Shown here in pieces: positions 46,944 to 56,011 of a stretch of 64,000 nt of DNA (position 1 is the stretch's first letter; every line of letters begins with the position of its first letter). The position numbers and the translations under genes are program-made. Below the pieces are notes generated by a model. The model worked only from the letters and a program-made list of their open reading frames with translations, was not told where the DNA came from and ran no database searches. The DNA is taken from assembly GCA_965198285.1 (NCBI GenBank), contig OZ240251.1:3286001-3350000 (forward strand), given 5' to 3'. The DNA is from UBA11872 sp965198285. Its GTDB lineage: Bacteria > Chloroflexota > UBA11872.

Positions 46944-48433
46944 GGAAGCCTTGGCCTCGAAGTCAGCGGTGTGCGCAAGTGCTGGCGCGGCGCTCCGTTG
47001 CCGCGCGCGTTCGCTTGGGCCCTGGCCGGATGCTCGGTCACAGCCTCCTCCGGACGTTCGTTGTCCAGCAGCGTAGCCAGGCAGGCCTCCATTTGCGTCA
47101 CCGTGTTGTTGCGCAGCACGTAGACGGGTACGCCACGGGCCTCGGCATCGCGTAAGACGCGAGCTCGCTTGCGGTGGAAGCTGCGCAGCGTGACGACCAC
47201 GTCGGCCTGGGCCAGGTGGCGCACCAATCTGACCATGTCGGTTGCGCTGTTGGCGACAGCGTGTTCCATGCGGCTGCGGCTGACGCCGAAGGGGAACACA
47301 TGCAGCCGCCCATCGTCTTCCTGCGTGTCATCGGGTTCCAGCGGCTCCGGCAAGGCGCCCTCAACGCTTACGCGAGCCTCCGCGTTGGTGTCGCGAAGTA
47401 CCCGACCGTCCGGCAGCCGCATTCGGGACTCGGCTCGCACGGCCCCGCCTCTCAGGATGGCGTCCACGGAGGCCGCGACGTTGTTGTGAATCACAAACGC
47501 ATCGCGCGAGTGCAACTCGATCAACGTATCGAACGTGGGCGGTGACCGGCGCTCCAGTACGGTCTTCTGCGTACGCCGGCGGCGGGCCTCATCGTCGCTG
47601 AGTGTGACGGACTCGACGCCGCCAACCAGGTCGCTGAGCAGTGGGTTGAGCAGCACGTTATCCAAGGTCTGCCCGTGGGCGGTCGCGATGAGGCGCACGC
47701 CGCGTTCCGCGATCGTGCGGGCCGCCTGGGCTTCCAGGTCGGTGCCGATCTCGTCCACCACGATGACCTCGGGCATGTGATTCTCGACCGCTTCGATCAT
47801 CACCCGGTGCTGACGGTCCGGGGCGGCCACCTGCATCCGCCGGGCGCGGCCGATGCCCGGGTGGGGAACGTCGCCGTCGCCGCCGATTTCGTTCGAGGTA
47901 TCGACAATGACCACCCGGGCGCCATGGTCGTTGGCCAGCACGCGCGCCATCTCGCGCAGCATGGTGGTCTTACCCACGCCGGGCGGCCCCAGCAGCAGCA
48001 GGCTGCGGTCGCCGGCCAAGATGTCGCGAACGATGGCCGTGGTGCCGTACAGGGCGCGTCCGCGCCGCACCGTGAGTCCGACGACCCGACCCGACCGATT
48101 GCGAATGGCCGAGAAGCGGTGCAACGTTCCCGGAACCCCGGCGCGATTGTCCGAGGTGAATTCGCCCACGGCCTCCACGACCGCGGCAATGTGCGCCGAA
48201 TCCACGCTCCAGGGCAGCAGCCGCTCGGACCCGTCGCTGAGCCGGATTTCGGGAACCCGCCCCAGATCGAGCACGATTTCTACGAACTCGGTCCAGCCGG
48301 GCATCGTGCGCAAGTCGTCCTGCAGCCTGGCCGGCAGGGCCGCCACCAGCTCCATCAGTTCGTCGTCATCTCCCGACTGGATGTGCGGTGCATCAACGGC
48401 CTTCGGCGGCTGGAGTAAGTCGGGGGTCGCCAC
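46940..48433 (-). CDS. Ycf45-like AAA ATPase (SpoIIIAA-related, R3H-type nucleic-acid-binding family)
   Basis: 497 residues. The central ATPase domain has Walker A LLLGPPGVGKTTMLREMARV and Walker B 'VIVVDEIGTDLEAQAARTIA', with 'RLIATAHGQTLDNVLLNP' after it, the pattern of SpoIIIAA/Ycf45 proteins. The C-terminal part ('LHVFPFGVSRSRMEHAV', 'VPVYVLRNNTVTQMEACL') is the conserved Ycf45 tail, often annotated R3H. The N-terminal 100 residues resemble the SpoIIIAA N-domain. The role is unknown; it is widespread in Cyanobacteria, plastids and Chloroflexota. GTG start 48433, six bases after the acetyltransferase stop; its stop overlaps tmk. Confidence 0.85.
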   Translation of the reverse strand: MATPDLLQPPKAVDAPHIQSGDDDELMELVAALPARLQDDLRTMPGWTEFVEIVLDLGRVPEIRLSDGSERLLPWSVDSAHIAAVVEAVGEFTSDNRAGVPGTLHRFSAIRNRSGRVVGLTVRRGRALYGTTAIVRDILAGDRSLLLLGPPGVGKTTMLREMARVLANDHGARVVIVDTSNEIGGDGDVPHPGIGRARRMQVAAPDRQHRVMIEAVENHMPEVIVVDEIGTDLEAQAARTIAERGVRLIATAHGQTLDNVLLNPLLSDLVGGVESVTLSDDEARRRRTQKTVLERRSPPTFDTLIELHSRDAFVIHNNVAASVDAILRGGAVRAESRMRLPDGRVLRDTNAEARVSVEGALPEPLEPDDTQEDDGRLHVFPFGVSRSRMEHAVANSATDMVRLVRHLAQADVVVTLRSFHRKRARVLRDAEARGVPVYVLRNNTVTQMEACLATLLDNERPEEAVTEHPARAQANARGNGAPRQHLRTPLTSRPRLP

Positions 48434-48439
48434 GCTGGC

Positions 48440-49423
48440 CTAACTCGTCGCCCGGTCGAGCGCTTGCGCCGGTACTTCAGCGGCGATTCGCACGGTCATG
48501 TGCTTGACCAGCAGTTCGCGCTCGTCAGTCTTCGCAAAGCCCTCAGCCTCCACGGCTCGGCGGAGCGAGTCTTCGTGTGCGTGTACGACCACCCGGATGG
48601 GCAGCCGGCCCGCATCCATGAGCGACCAGACCGCGAAGCGGAGCAGCTGGCGCGTGAGGTCGGCGCGACGGGGATGAATCATCAGCGCCGCCGTGTGGCG
48701 GCCACGGGTACCCGCGTGCACATGCAGCCAGCCATCGAGCCCGAGCTCGCCGTCAACAACAAACTCCTGGGGTGCGCGCCCGCCGCCGAGCAGGGAAAAC
48801 CGGCGCCGCGGCACCGTTGGTCGTTCGCCGCCGGGCGACTCCGCCAGCTGCAGCGCCGCAGGCGTGATGGTGCGATAAAGCTGCGAAATGTCCCACGCGT
48901 CCGCCTGCTCCACGGGTCGCAGACCGGTGGTCGATCCCGGGTCGGCTATCGGTCCCGGGCGGCGCGTGTAGACGTCCTCGCTGACGGCGCCGACGAAGCC
49001 CAGGCGTTCAAAGACCTCCCGAAAGCGGCTGTCGCGAGGCAGGCGGGCGAAGACGCTGACGTAGCCCCGCGCGGCGGCGTCCACCGTCAGGCGCTCCAGC
49101 ATGGCAGTACAGGCCGCCAGTTCAATTGAGTCCGGTCCGGCATCGTCAGCCGACAAGGCGATGGTCAGCACGGAGACGTTGGCCCGACGCCGGTCGGGCA
49201 CAAACTCGGCAAGTGCAAAGCCCGCCAAGTCGTCACCCGCCCAGGTCGCATACCCCTGGACGTGAGGAACCAGTCCAGGCACCGTGCCCGCCAGGGCCAT
49301 GAACGCCGGGAGTGTCGGTCCGGCCACGGGCACCACGTTTTCGCGTGGACCGGTTGCGAGGATGAAATTGCGCGCCAGCGCCGGCGCGTGCCAGGGGCGA
49401 AGCCGGGAGACGCGCGGCGTCAC
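48440..49423 (-). CDS. GNAT-like acetyltransferase, 327 aa
   Basis: Two GNAT-like halves. The first has 'YATWAGDDLAGFALAEFVPD' and 'YVSVFARLPRDSRFREVFERLGFVGAVSEDVY', the C-terminal GNAT pattern; the acetyl-CoA loop is not the classical R/Q-x-x-G-x-G/A. The second half ends 'VHAHEDSLRRAVEAEGFAKT'. It therefore may be a divergent or non-catalytic member. The GTG at 49423 overlaps the pdxT stop (GTGA), placing it in the PLP-synthase-to-tmk gene string. Function unknown. Confidence 0.68.
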   Translation of the reverse strand: MTPRVSRLRPWHAPALARNFILATGPRENVVPVAGPTLPAFMALAGTVPGLVPHVQGYATWAGDDLAGFALAEFVPDRRRANVSVLTIALSADDAGPDSIELAACTAMLERLTVDAAARGYVSVFARLPRDSRFREVFERLGFVGAVSEDVYTRRPGPIADPGSTTGLRPVEQADAWDISQLYRTITPAALQLAESPGGERPTVPRRRFSLLGGGRAPQEFVVDGELGLDGWLHVHAGTRGRHTAALMIHPRRADLTRQLLRFAVWSLMDAGRLPIRVVVHAHEDSLRRAVEAEGFAKTDERELLVKHMTVRIAAEVPAQALDRATS

Positions 49424-50004
49424 GCGTGCCGGGCCGTCTCGACGAAGCTGGCGTGCAGCCGCGTATCCCCCGTGAGCTCGGGATGAAAGGCGGTTCCAAA
49501 CAGACGGCCGCGGCGCACGGCCACGATGGCCCCATCGTTCAGCCGACTCAGCACTTGCACACCCGGGCCGACGGCTCGCACGACCGGCGCGCGAATGAAC
49601 ACCGCAGGGAAGGGGCCGCCAGACAGGCCCTCGATCTCCAGATCGGTTTCAAAGCTATCGGTCTGACGGCCGAAGGCATTCCGCTCGACTGTTATGTCAA
49701 GTAGGTTCAACACCGGCTGTCGCCGCCCGACGTCCCGCGCCATGAGAATCAGTCCGGCGCAGGTGCCCCACAGCGGCTTTCCAGCCTTCGCCAGACCCCG
49801 GATCGGCTCCTGGAATCCGTACCGCACCATCAGCTTGCCAATGGTGGTGCTCTCGCCTCCGGGAATGATCAGCCCGTCGATTCCGTCCATGTCGGACGGC
49901 TGCCTGACTTCCACGGGTTCAACGTCAAGCCTGCTGAGCATGTGGCCATGCTCGGCGAAATCGCCCTGAAGTGCGAGGACTCCAATGCGAATGCTCACGC
50001 GCAC
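49420..50004 (-). CDS. pdxT: Pyridoxal 5'-phosphate synthase glutaminase subunit PdxT
   Basis: 194 residues, class I glutamine amidotransferase. IGVLALQGDFAEHG opens the family, 'IIPGGESTTIGKL' holds the oxyanion loop, Cys82 is in WGTCAGLI, and the His-x-Glu of the triad is in 'TAFHPELTGD'. It supplies ammonia to PdxS for PLP synthesis. GTG start at 50004, nine bases after the pdxS stop. Operon order is pdxS, pdxT, then the GNAT gene. Confidence 0.96.
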   Translation of the reverse strand: MRVSIRIGVLALQGDFAEHGHMLSRLDVEPVEVRQPSDMDGIDGLIIPGGESTTIGKLMVRYGFQEPIRGLAKAGKPLWGTCAGLILMARDVGRRQPVLNLLDITVERNAFGRQTDSFETDLEIEGLSGGPFPAVFIRAPVVRAVGPGVQVLSRLNDGAIVAVRRGRLFGTAFHPELTGDTRLHASFVETARHA

Positions 50005-50013
50005 CTCGCGCCG

Positions 50014-50913
50014 CTACCACCCGCGACCGGCAAGCATCTCCTCGGGCTGGAGCGAGCTGTTGGCAATCCCAACCATCGGCTCACCGAGATTTCGCGAGAC
50101 CTCGGCGATGAGCGCCGAGTCCTCGAAGTTCGTAGTGGCCTCCACGATCGCGCGGGCGCGTTGCGCCGGATCCCCGGACTTGAAGATCCCGCTGCCCACA
50201 AAGTTGCCATCCGCGCCCAGTCGCATCATCAACGCGGCGTCGGCGGGGGTGGCGATTCCGCCGGCGGCGAAGTTTACTACCGGCACGCGGCCGAGCTCGG
50301 CGGCTTCCTCCACCAGGTTGAGCGGCGCCTGAATCGTCTTTGCAAACGCGAAGAGTTCGTCGGAGCGCATGTTCTGGACTAGGCGAATCTCGCCTATCAC
50401 CCGGCGCATGTGGCGCACGGCCTCAACGACGTCACCGGTCCCCGCCTCGCCCTTGGTGCGAATCATCGCAGCGCCCTCGCCGAGGCGCCGCAGCGCCTCG
50501 CCCAGGTTCCGGCAGCCGCAAACGAACGGCACGTCGAACGCGGCCTTGGCCACGTGGTGCTCCTCGTCGGCGGGGGTGAGGACTTCCGACTCGTCGATGT
50601 AGTCGACACCGAGCGATTGCAGCACCTCGGCTTCCACGAAGTGACCGATGCGGCACTTGGCCATCACCGGAATGGTGACCGCAGCCTGAATCTCCACGAT
50701 CTTCTCCGGGTCGGCCATGCGCGCCACGCCGCCCTGGACGCGGATATCAGCCGGGACGCGCTCCAACGCCATTACGGCGGCGGCGCCCGCGTCTTCGGCG
50801 ATGCGGGCCTGCTCGGCCGTGACGACATCCATGATGACGCCGCCCTTGAGCATTTGCGCCAAGCCGCGCTTTACAGTTTCCGTGTTCTTACTGACAGATC
50901 CGTTGGAACTCAT
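50014..50913 (-). CDS. pdxS: Pyridoxal 5'-phosphate synthase lyase subunit PdxS
   Basis: 299 residues, a (beta/alpha)8 barrel assembled as a dodecamer with PdxT. 'KGGVIMDVVTAEQA' contains the conserved Asp29, VMAKCRIGHFVEAE the ribose-phosphate-binding Lys86, and 'MIRTKGEAGTG' the second catalytic Lys. It makes PLP from ribose 5-phosphate, glyceraldehyde 3-phosphate and ammonia. The ATG at 50913 with GGGG five bases upstream is preferred over the open frame to 50958. Confidence 0.97.
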   Translation of the reverse strand: MSSNGSVSKNTETVKRGLAQMLKGGVIMDVVTAEQARIAEDAGAAAVMALERVPADIRVQGGVARMADPEKIVEIQAAVTIPVMAKCRIGHFVEAEVLQSLGVDYIDESEVLTPADEEHHVAKAAFDVPFVCGCRNLGEALRRLGEGAAMIRTKGEAGTGDVVEAVRHMRRVIGEIRLVQNMRSDELFAFAKTIQAPLNLVEEAAELGRVPVVNFAAGGIATPADAALMMRLGADGNFVGSGIFKSGDPAQRARAIVEATTNFEDSALIAEVSRNLGEPMVGIANSSLQPEEMLAGRGW

Positions 50914-50984
50914 GGCTACCCCGGACGCATCTCCAAGATGGAGACTCTTAGCCCACATTCTAGCGCCAGCGCGCCCCCTCGTTT

Positions 50985-52358
50985 CTATACGAGTTGAGCC
51001 GTCTCGACCAGGTCGACCAGGAGCGTGTCCAGGTCCGCGCGCAGAACGCCGTTCAGCGCCGCAGCCGCAAGGTTCCGATCAACCGGCTCCGAGGCGTTCC
51101 GGAACTTGGCCTCGAGCTCCGCGTTGCTGAGCGGACGCCTGGCGTCGCCCCTCGGGTCTTCGACGAGGACCGTCCGCACGTCGCCCCCGGCGAATTCGGC
51201 GCTCACCTCACAGCCCCAGCGCTGCGGATAGGCTGCGTCCAGCGCTGCGTTGCTGGTAACTTCGATGCGGTCCGCCATACGCAGCACCTCAGCGTCCCTG
51301 AGATGCGGCTCGCCGAAGCGGTCGGGCGTGGGCGGACCATGCACCAGGGCCTGGGCCGCCACGTAGTAGACGCTGAACTGCGCGTCCACACGGTTGGACG
51401 GACGCCGCTTGGGCTCGGCCGGGCGGGCGACGATGGGCCCTCCGCCGGGCAGCACGCTCACGGTCACACGGCGCAGATCGCCCGGCTGGTATCCGTTACT
51501 GGCGCGTAGTTCGCGGCAGGCATCGATCACCGGGTGGATGTAGCGGCAGCAGGCGTAGGGCTTGATCGCCACGTCCAACAGCGCGGGACGGTCGGAGTCG
51601 AGCGGGCCCAGGGCCTCGGGTCGCGGATCGTCGCTGTAGGCCTCCAGCAGCCCGTACGTCCCGGTCAGCGCGTCGATCGGGCCGGGTACCCCGGCGGCGG
51701 CCAGGTCGGCGGCCACGATGCCGGCGTGCGCGGCCCAGCCCGCGTTGAGGCGCTTGCCGTCACTGCCGTTTTGGACGTACGCCATCGATCCCGCGGCCAT
51801 CCCGCCGGCCAGCCCCAGGGCCTTAAGCATGCCTCCGGCGTCAAGACCAATTGCGTGCGCGGCCGCGACGGCAGCGCCCAGGGCTCCCGCCACCCCGGTT
51901 GGATGAAACCCGCGCGCGTAGGTTGCGGGCGCGTTGAGCGCGTCGCCGACCCGCATGGTCACTTCGTAGCCGGCAACACCGGCGGAAAGGAGATTGGCGA
52001 GCGTGCCTCCGTCGCGTTCCACGGCCGCCATGGCGGCGGGCCACACGACAACGCCTGGATGCAGTGAGGACACGTTGGTGACGTCGTCAAGCTCCAGCGC
52101 GTGGGCCGTCATCCCGTTAGCCAGGGCGGCCAGCGGGGCCGGTGCTCGACCGCGCAATTGGACGGAGGCTTCGCCGTCACCGGCCTGTTGGGCGTACGCC
52201 GCCGCGCGCGCGCCCACGGGCAGGGCGCTGCCGCCGATCAGCACGCCCAGGTAGTCGAGCAGGAGGCCGCGCGCCCGCGCCTCGACCACCGGCTGCAGAG
52301 CGTGCGGGGATACCGCGGCGGCAAACTCGGCGAGATCACGTGAGGGGTTGCGCGTCAT
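50985..52358 (-). CDS. MmgE/PrpD family protein (2-methylcitrate dehydratase-like)
   Basis: 457 residues. The helical N-terminal domain is recognisable: 'ARGLLLDYLGVLIGGS', 'ANGMTAHALELDDVTNVSSLHPGVVVWPAA', 'GYEVTMRVGDAL', 'GFHPTGVAGALGAAVAAAHA', then 'NAGWAAHAGIVAADLAAAG'. The C-terminal part has 'KPYACCRYIHPVIDACRELR'. Members dehydrate 2-methylcitrate, citrate or related tricarboxylates or epimerise similar acids. Without prpB/prpC nearby the specific reaction is not assigned. ATG 52358 with GGAG nine bases upstream; an ATG at 52394 is possible. Same strand as the thiamine operon but probably separate. Confidence 0.87.
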   Translation of the reverse strand: MTRNPSRDLAEFAAAVSPHALQPVVEARARGLLLDYLGVLIGGSALPVGARAAAYAQQAGDGEASVQLRGRAPAPLAALANGMTAHALELDDVTNVSSLHPGVVVWPAAMAAVERDGGTLANLLSAGVAGYEVTMRVGDALNAPATYARGFHPTGVAGALGAAVAAAHAIGLDAGGMLKALGLAGGMAAGSMAYVQNGSDGKRLNAGWAAHAGIVAADLAAAGVPGPIDALTGTYGLLEAYSDDPRPEALGPLDSDRPALLDVAIKPYACCRYIHPVIDACRELRASNGYQPGDLRRVTVSVLPGGGPIVARPAEPKRRPSNRVDAQFSVYYVAAQALVHGPPTPDRFGEPHLRDAEVLRMADRIEVTSNAALDAAYPQRWGCEVSAEFAGGDVRTVLVEDPRGDARRPLSNAELEAKFRNASEPVDRNLAAAALNGVLRADLDTLLVDLVETAQLV

Positions 52359-52435
52359 GACGGCAAGCTCCGCAACGCCTGGCCCCGCCATCATGCCAAG
52401 CCTCGGTTACACCGTGTCGGGCTGGAGCCTCCGCG

Positions 52436-52879
52436 TCAAATCTGCGGACTTGATGGCGCCGCCCGTTCCCAGAGGAGTCGCCCTGACCGCGACTTCCCAG
52501 CCAGCGCCATGGGCGGGGTCGTCAAGATCAGTTGGTCACCGTCCTGCTGAACGTATCGAACCTGCTCGGTGCCAACGCGGTTGGGATAAAAGGCCGTCTC
52601 AATTATGTGAATAACCCGGTCTCCCAGGAATTCATACCGGCCGCAATAGGCGATGAAAGTGCTTGCCGCCTCCAGCTTTTCGTCGTCGGAGCCACCCAAA
52701 ATGTCATCCGACGCGAAGTCTGTCCGGCCGGCGGCCATGATGAGGACCGACATGTAGCCGTCGGGCGTGTACATGATGTAGCCCGACGCGTCCTCACCCA
52801 ACGGGTACGAAACCTCGTTCCCCGAATGGGCCTCGTAGGTTACGAGTCGCCAGGCTCCGATCAGCGGGTTGGGTTCCAT
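52436..52879 (-). CDS. Lipocalin-like domain protein, 147 aa
   Basis: Starts MEPNPLIGAWRLVTYEAHSG and continues 'PLGEDASGYIMYTPDGYMSVLIM', the opening of the lipocalin-like (PF13924-type) family: a small beta-barrel that starts G-x-W. 'YCGRYEFLGDRVIHIIE' and 'QDGDQLILTTPP' are the later strands. Cytoplasmic, ligand unknown. ATG 52879 has GGAG upstream; an extension to 52912 is possible. It lies 48 bases after the thiamine ABC operon and may be transcribed with it. Confidence 0.8.
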   Translation of the reverse strand: MEPNPLIGAWRLVTYEAHSGNEVSYPLGEDASGYIMYTPDGYMSVLIMAAGRTDFASDDILGGSDDEKLEAASTFIAYCGRYEFLGDRVIHIIETAFYPNRVGTEQVRYVQQDGDQLILTTPPMALAGKSRSGRLLWERAAPSSPQI

Positions 52880-52927
52880 GGCTCCGCCTCCGTCGGTCCG
52901 GGTGCCGGCCATGATGCCAACTTGAAG

Positions 52928-53704
52928 CTAAGCAGTGTCAGCCAACAATGCGTCCAGCAAGCGTTGCTTGAGCGCCGCGAACTCCACCGTGCCACGCACA
53001 TGCCGCGTCCGGGGCCTGGGTAGACCAACGGGCAGATCGAGCTGAATGCTGCCCGGGCGTCGGGTCATCACGTAGACGCGGTCGGAAAGCCACAGGGCTT
53101 CCTCGACGTCGTGGGTGACGAAGAGCACGGCGGCCTTCAGCCGCTCCCAGATACCGAGCAGCCATTCCTGTAGCGCCGCGCGGGTGAGCGCGTCCAGCGC
53201 CCCAAAGGGTTCATCCAGAAGCAGGATCGGCCGGTCGAGCAGGACCGTGCGCAGCAATGCCGCGCGTTGCCGCATGCCGCCGGAGAGCGTGTGCGGCAAC
53301 GCGTCGGCGAACCCCTTGAGTCCAAAGGCCGGTAGGAGTTTCTGGGCGCGCTCGCGCGCCGCCGCGCGGTCGCCGCCACCTACCTCGGCTCCCAGCGTCA
53401 CGTTATCCAGCAGCGAACGCCAGGGGAGCAGGAGGTCGCGCTGCGGCATATAGGCCACCTTGCCGGGCGTGCCTTCCGCCTCAGCCGCGACTTCGATGTC
53501 GCCGTTGGTCGGCTCCTCCAGGCCAGCGATCAGTCCCAGCAGCGTGCTCTTGCCACAGCCGCTGGGACCGACCAGCGAGACGAATTCGCCAGGACCAACC
53601 TCCAGGCTGACGTCGCGCAAGGCCTGAACCGGTCGAGATCCGTCCGCCGCGTAGGTCTTGGACACGCCGGACAGCCGCAAGACCGGCGGTCCGACGGCGG
53701 CCAT
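52928..53704 (-). CDS. ABC transporter ATP-binding protein of the thiamine-precursor importer (ThiZ-like)
   Basis: 258 residues, nitrate/sulfonate/taurine/HMP subclass. Walker A GPSGCGKST, Q-loop 'AYMPQRDLLLPW', signature LSGGMRQRAAL, Walker B ILLLDEPFGALDALTR, switch His in 'VLFVTHDVEEALWLSD'. It powers import through the permease encoded upstream. Six bases after the binding-protein stop; last core gene of the TPP-riboswitch operon, which is the reason to assign it to thiamine precursor uptake. Confidence 0.9.
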   Translation of the reverse strand: MAAVGPPVLRLSGVSKTYAADGSRPVQALRDVSLEVGPGEFVSLVGPSGCGKSTLLGLIAGLEEPTNGDIEVAAEAEGTPGKVAYMPQRDLLLPWRSLLDNVTLGAEVGGGDRAAARERAQKLLPAFGLKGFADALPHTLSGGMRQRAALLRTVLLDRPILLLDEPFGALDALTRAALQEWLLGIWERLKAAVLFVTHDVEEALWLSDRVYVMTRRPGSIQLDLPVGLPRPRTRHVRGTVEFAALKQRLLDALLADTA

Positions 53705-53710
53705 ATGCGC

Positions 53711-54703
53711 TTAGCTGTTCCGGATGAAGCTGTTGTCCATGGCGTCCGCCGTGTTGATCACGCGGGACTGCAGGCCGCGCTCCACCATCCAGCGCGAATA
53801 GGCGTCCCAGACCGCCTGCGACTGGTCGCCCCAGCGATCGGCGTCCTCCGCGTAGCGCTCGCTCAGCCACGGCTGGCTCAGACGTACCAGATCCGCGTTG
53901 ATGCCCTCAGCGCTCGAGATCAAGATTTCAGCCGCGTCCTCGGGATATTTGATGGCGTACTCGTAGCCGCGCGCCAGCGCGCGCGTCCAGCGCTGTACGA
54001 CGTCGGGTCGGTCGGCAATCAGCTGTTCGCTGGTGACCATGACCGGCGTGTAGTAGTCCGGCACGCAGCCCAGGTCAGTCATCCGCACGAAATTCAACTC
54101 GACCCCGCGTAGCTGCGCCTCGACGCCCGTCCAGCCTTCGAAGATCCAGACGAAGTCCACGTCGCCGCGCTCCCAGGCCACGAACGGGTCGGTGAAACCG
54201 ATGTCCACGAATTCAATCGCGTTCACGTCGCCGCCGTCGCACTCCATCAGTGAGGTGAGCACCTGGCGCTCGACGTCCGAACCGAACGCGCCGTACTTCT
54301 TGCCCTCGAAGTCGCGCGGGCGGCGGATGCGCCGGTCCACGGGCGAGGCGAAGCCGGAGGTGTTGTGCTGGATCACGGCCGCGACGGAGACCACCGGGAC
54401 GTCCTCCACGCGCGCCAGCGTCACGGCTTCCTGATAGCTGACGCCAAAGCTGGCCGCGCCTGAACCCACGGCGGCCTCAACGCCGGCCGTGCCCGGTTCC
54501 ACGATCGTGACATCCAGCTCTTCCTCCGCGAAGTAGCCCTTTTCCTGCGCCACGTAGAGTCCGGTGTGGTTGGTGTTCGGCACCCAGTCGAGCATGACCG
54601 TCACGCTCGCCGGACCGGACGACTCTTCGCCGCAGGCGCTCAGCAGCGGAATGGCGGCTGCGGCGCCAAGCGCGCCCAGGGCGCGCCGTCGTGTGAGTCT
54701 CAT
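53711..54703 (-). CDS. thiY: Thiamine-precursor (HMP-type) substrate-binding lipoprotein, ThiY/NMT1-like
   Basis: 330 residues. Signal: MRLTRRRALGALGAAAAIPL with lipobox LSAC (a Tat-like RRR). Mature protein: VTVMLDWVPNTNHTGLYVAQ then EKGYFAEEELDVTIVEPG, the NMT1/THI5 opening, and 'GVSYQEAVTLAR' further on. The family binds formylaminopyrimidine or hydroxymethylpyrimidine precursors of thiamine. ATG 54703 with GGAGG seven bases upstream and overlapping the permease stop (ATGA). The long frame upstream to 54889 is antisense reading of the permease region. Confidence 0.88.
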   Translation of the reverse strand: MRLTRRRALGALGAAAAIPLLSACGEESSGPASVTVMLDWVPNTNHTGLYVAQEKGYFAEEELDVTIVEPGTAGVEAAVGSGAASFGVSYQEAVTLARVEDVPVVSVAAVIQHNTSGFASPVDRRIRRPRDFEGKKYGAFGSDVERQVLTSLMECDGGDVNAIEFVDIGFTDPFVAWERGDVDFVWIFEGWTGVEAQLRGVELNFVRMTDLGCVPDYYTPVMVTSEQLIADRPDVVQRWTRALARGYEYAIKYPEDAAEILISSAEGINADLVRLSQPWLSERYAEDADRWGDQSQAVWDAYSRWMVERGLQSRVINTADAMDNSFIRNS

Positions 54704-55476
54704 GTCTTGGCCTCCTCCGTACGCACGTATATCCAGGGCGCGATCCAGCGCCCAACAACATCGACCGCCAGGAACAACACCACACTCAGAACCGCAATCA
54801 CCGCAATCACCGCGAACACGCGCGCCGTCTGAAACGAACTGGACGCGCGCAGCATGTACAGGCCCAGTCCCTGGCTCGCGCCGACCCACTCGCCGATCAC
54901 GGCCGCGATCACGCTGTAGCTGGCTGCGATTTTCATGCCGCTCAGCAGTGCCGGAATGGCAGAGGGCAGCTTGACCTTGCTAAATACCTGCCGCCGGTTG
55001 GCACCCATCGAGCGCACGAGGGCCTGCATGTCCGGGTCGGCGTTTCGCAGACCGCCGGCCAGGCTGACCGCGATGGGAAAGAAGCAGGCCAGCGCCACGA
55101 TCAGGATTTTGGGCGTGATCCCAAACCCGAACCAGATCGCCAGCAACGGTGCCAGCGCGAATATCGGGATCGTTTGCGACGTCACCAAGAGCGGCGAAAG
55201 CGCGCGCCGCGCCAGGCCCGACTGGTCAATCAGCGCGGCCACCGCGAAGGCCAGCAGCAGGGCCGCGCCATAGCCAATCACCGCCTCCAGCAGCGTGCGC
55301 ACCGTATGCGGCCCAAGTTGCGGGAGCGACTCGATGAACTCCACCGCGATTGCCGACGGACCCGGCAGCAGCCACTCGGGCACCGCGGCCAGCCGGGTCA
55401 CGAGCTCCCAAAGAGCGATCAACGCCGCGACCACAGCCAGCGCAGGAGTGAGCCGCACCAAGCGGCGGGAATTCAT
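54700..55476 (-). CDS. thiX: ABC transporter permease of the thiamine-precursor importer (ThiX-like)
   Basis: 258 residues, six membrane helices. The cytoplasmic coupling loop 'DMQALVRSMGANRRQVFSKV' then KLPSAIPALLSGMKIAASYS is the EAA-type motif of the SsuC/ThiX class. Start 55476 overlaps the stop of the thiamine-binding protein (ATGA). It forms the membrane pore of the importer with ThiY and ThiZ. Confidence 0.9.
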   Translation of the reverse strand: MNSRRLVRLTPALAVVAALIALWELVTRLAAVPEWLLPGPSAIAVEFIESLPQLGPHTVRTLLEAVIGYGAALLLAFAVAALIDQSGLARRALSPLLVTSQTIPIFALAPLLAIWFGFGITPKILIVALACFFPIAVSLAGGLRNADPDMQALVRSMGANRRQVFSKVKLPSAIPALLSGMKIAASYSVIAAVIGEWVGASQGLGLYMLRASSSFQTARVFAVIAVIAVLSVVLFLAVDVVGRWIAPWIYVRTEEAKT

Positions 55477-55778
55477 CCCGCGGGTTGCTTCCGGTAGGGA
55501 GCGACGCGTTCACGCATCGTGTCCAGCCCGGAGGGCCGTTCCAGCAGACGGATGTTGCTCTGAATCGCGTCAGCGCCCTTGGCGATGGCCGCGCGGTGGG
55601 CATCAATCGCCACCTGCATCAGTTGGCCGGCGTCGTTGCCTTCAATTGTGGTCTCCAAGGACCCGACCTCATACTCGAATCCTGCTGCCTGGATCAACTC
55701 GATTGCGGCGTTGATCGGCTCCAGGTCGTCGCAGCCGTCCAGCGACTGGACTTGAATCGCGAGCGTTGCTCGTGGCAT
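55473..55778 (-). CDS. Thiamine-binding protein, MTH1187/YkoF type
   Basis: 101 residues, ferredoxin-like fold: RATLAIQVQSLDGCDDLEPI, 'AAIELIQAAGFEYEVGSLETTIEGNDAGQLMQVAIDAHRAAIAKGADAIQSNIRL', matching the PF01910 thiamine-binding family that often sits first in thiamine ABC operons. The second ATG (55778) is taken as start because GGGGG lies six bases before it; the first ATG at 55784 directly abuts that motif. First gene after the TPP riboswitch. Confidence 0.88.
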   Translation of the reverse strand: MPRATLAIQVQSLDGCDDLEPINAAIELIQAAGFEYEVGSLETTIEGNDAGQLMQVAIDAHRAAIAKGADAIQSNIRLLERPSGLDTMRERVAPYRKQPAG

Positions 55779-55801
55779 CGCCATCCCCCAGACGTAAAGA
55801 A

Positions 55802-55830
55802 ATCCGCGGGTTGCCGTGCAACCTGCGGAT
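55802..55830 (-). terminator. Hairpin terminator of the TPP riboswitch expression platform
   Basis: On the minus strand ATCCGC-A-GGTTGC, loop ACG, GCAACC-C-GCGGAT: a 13-bp stem with one mismatch, followed by TTTCTTTAC. It lies between the aptamer and the first gene, so ligand binding would favour it and stop transcription. Confidence 0.75.
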
Positions 55831-55842
55831 ATGGCCGAGCCT

Positions 55843-55935
55843 GTTCCCTACGCTGGCATTACCCAGATCAGGTTCCACGGGTCGGTGACGACTCCGGTCA
55901 CCTTCTCAGCCGGGCTTGCCCCCCCGGCTCCCCGA
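55843..55935 (-). ncRNA. TPP riboswitch (THI element)
   Basis: On the minus strand, in order: GGGGAGCC, CTGAGA, GACCC, then GAACCTGATCTGG and TAATGCCAGCGTAGGGAA. These are the P1-P3 and P4-P5 conserved elements of the thiamine pyrophosphate aptamer, nearly all invariant bases present. It precedes the thiamine-binding protein and ThiXYZ-like genes and should shut them off when TPP is plentiful. Confidence 0.97.
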
Positions 55936-56011
55936 GTATTCAGTTGTAGGGCCCGCCCTAGTGCGAGCCGTGAACTAGCGCATCTAACGCTCGCACGCGC
56001 GAATCAGCGTG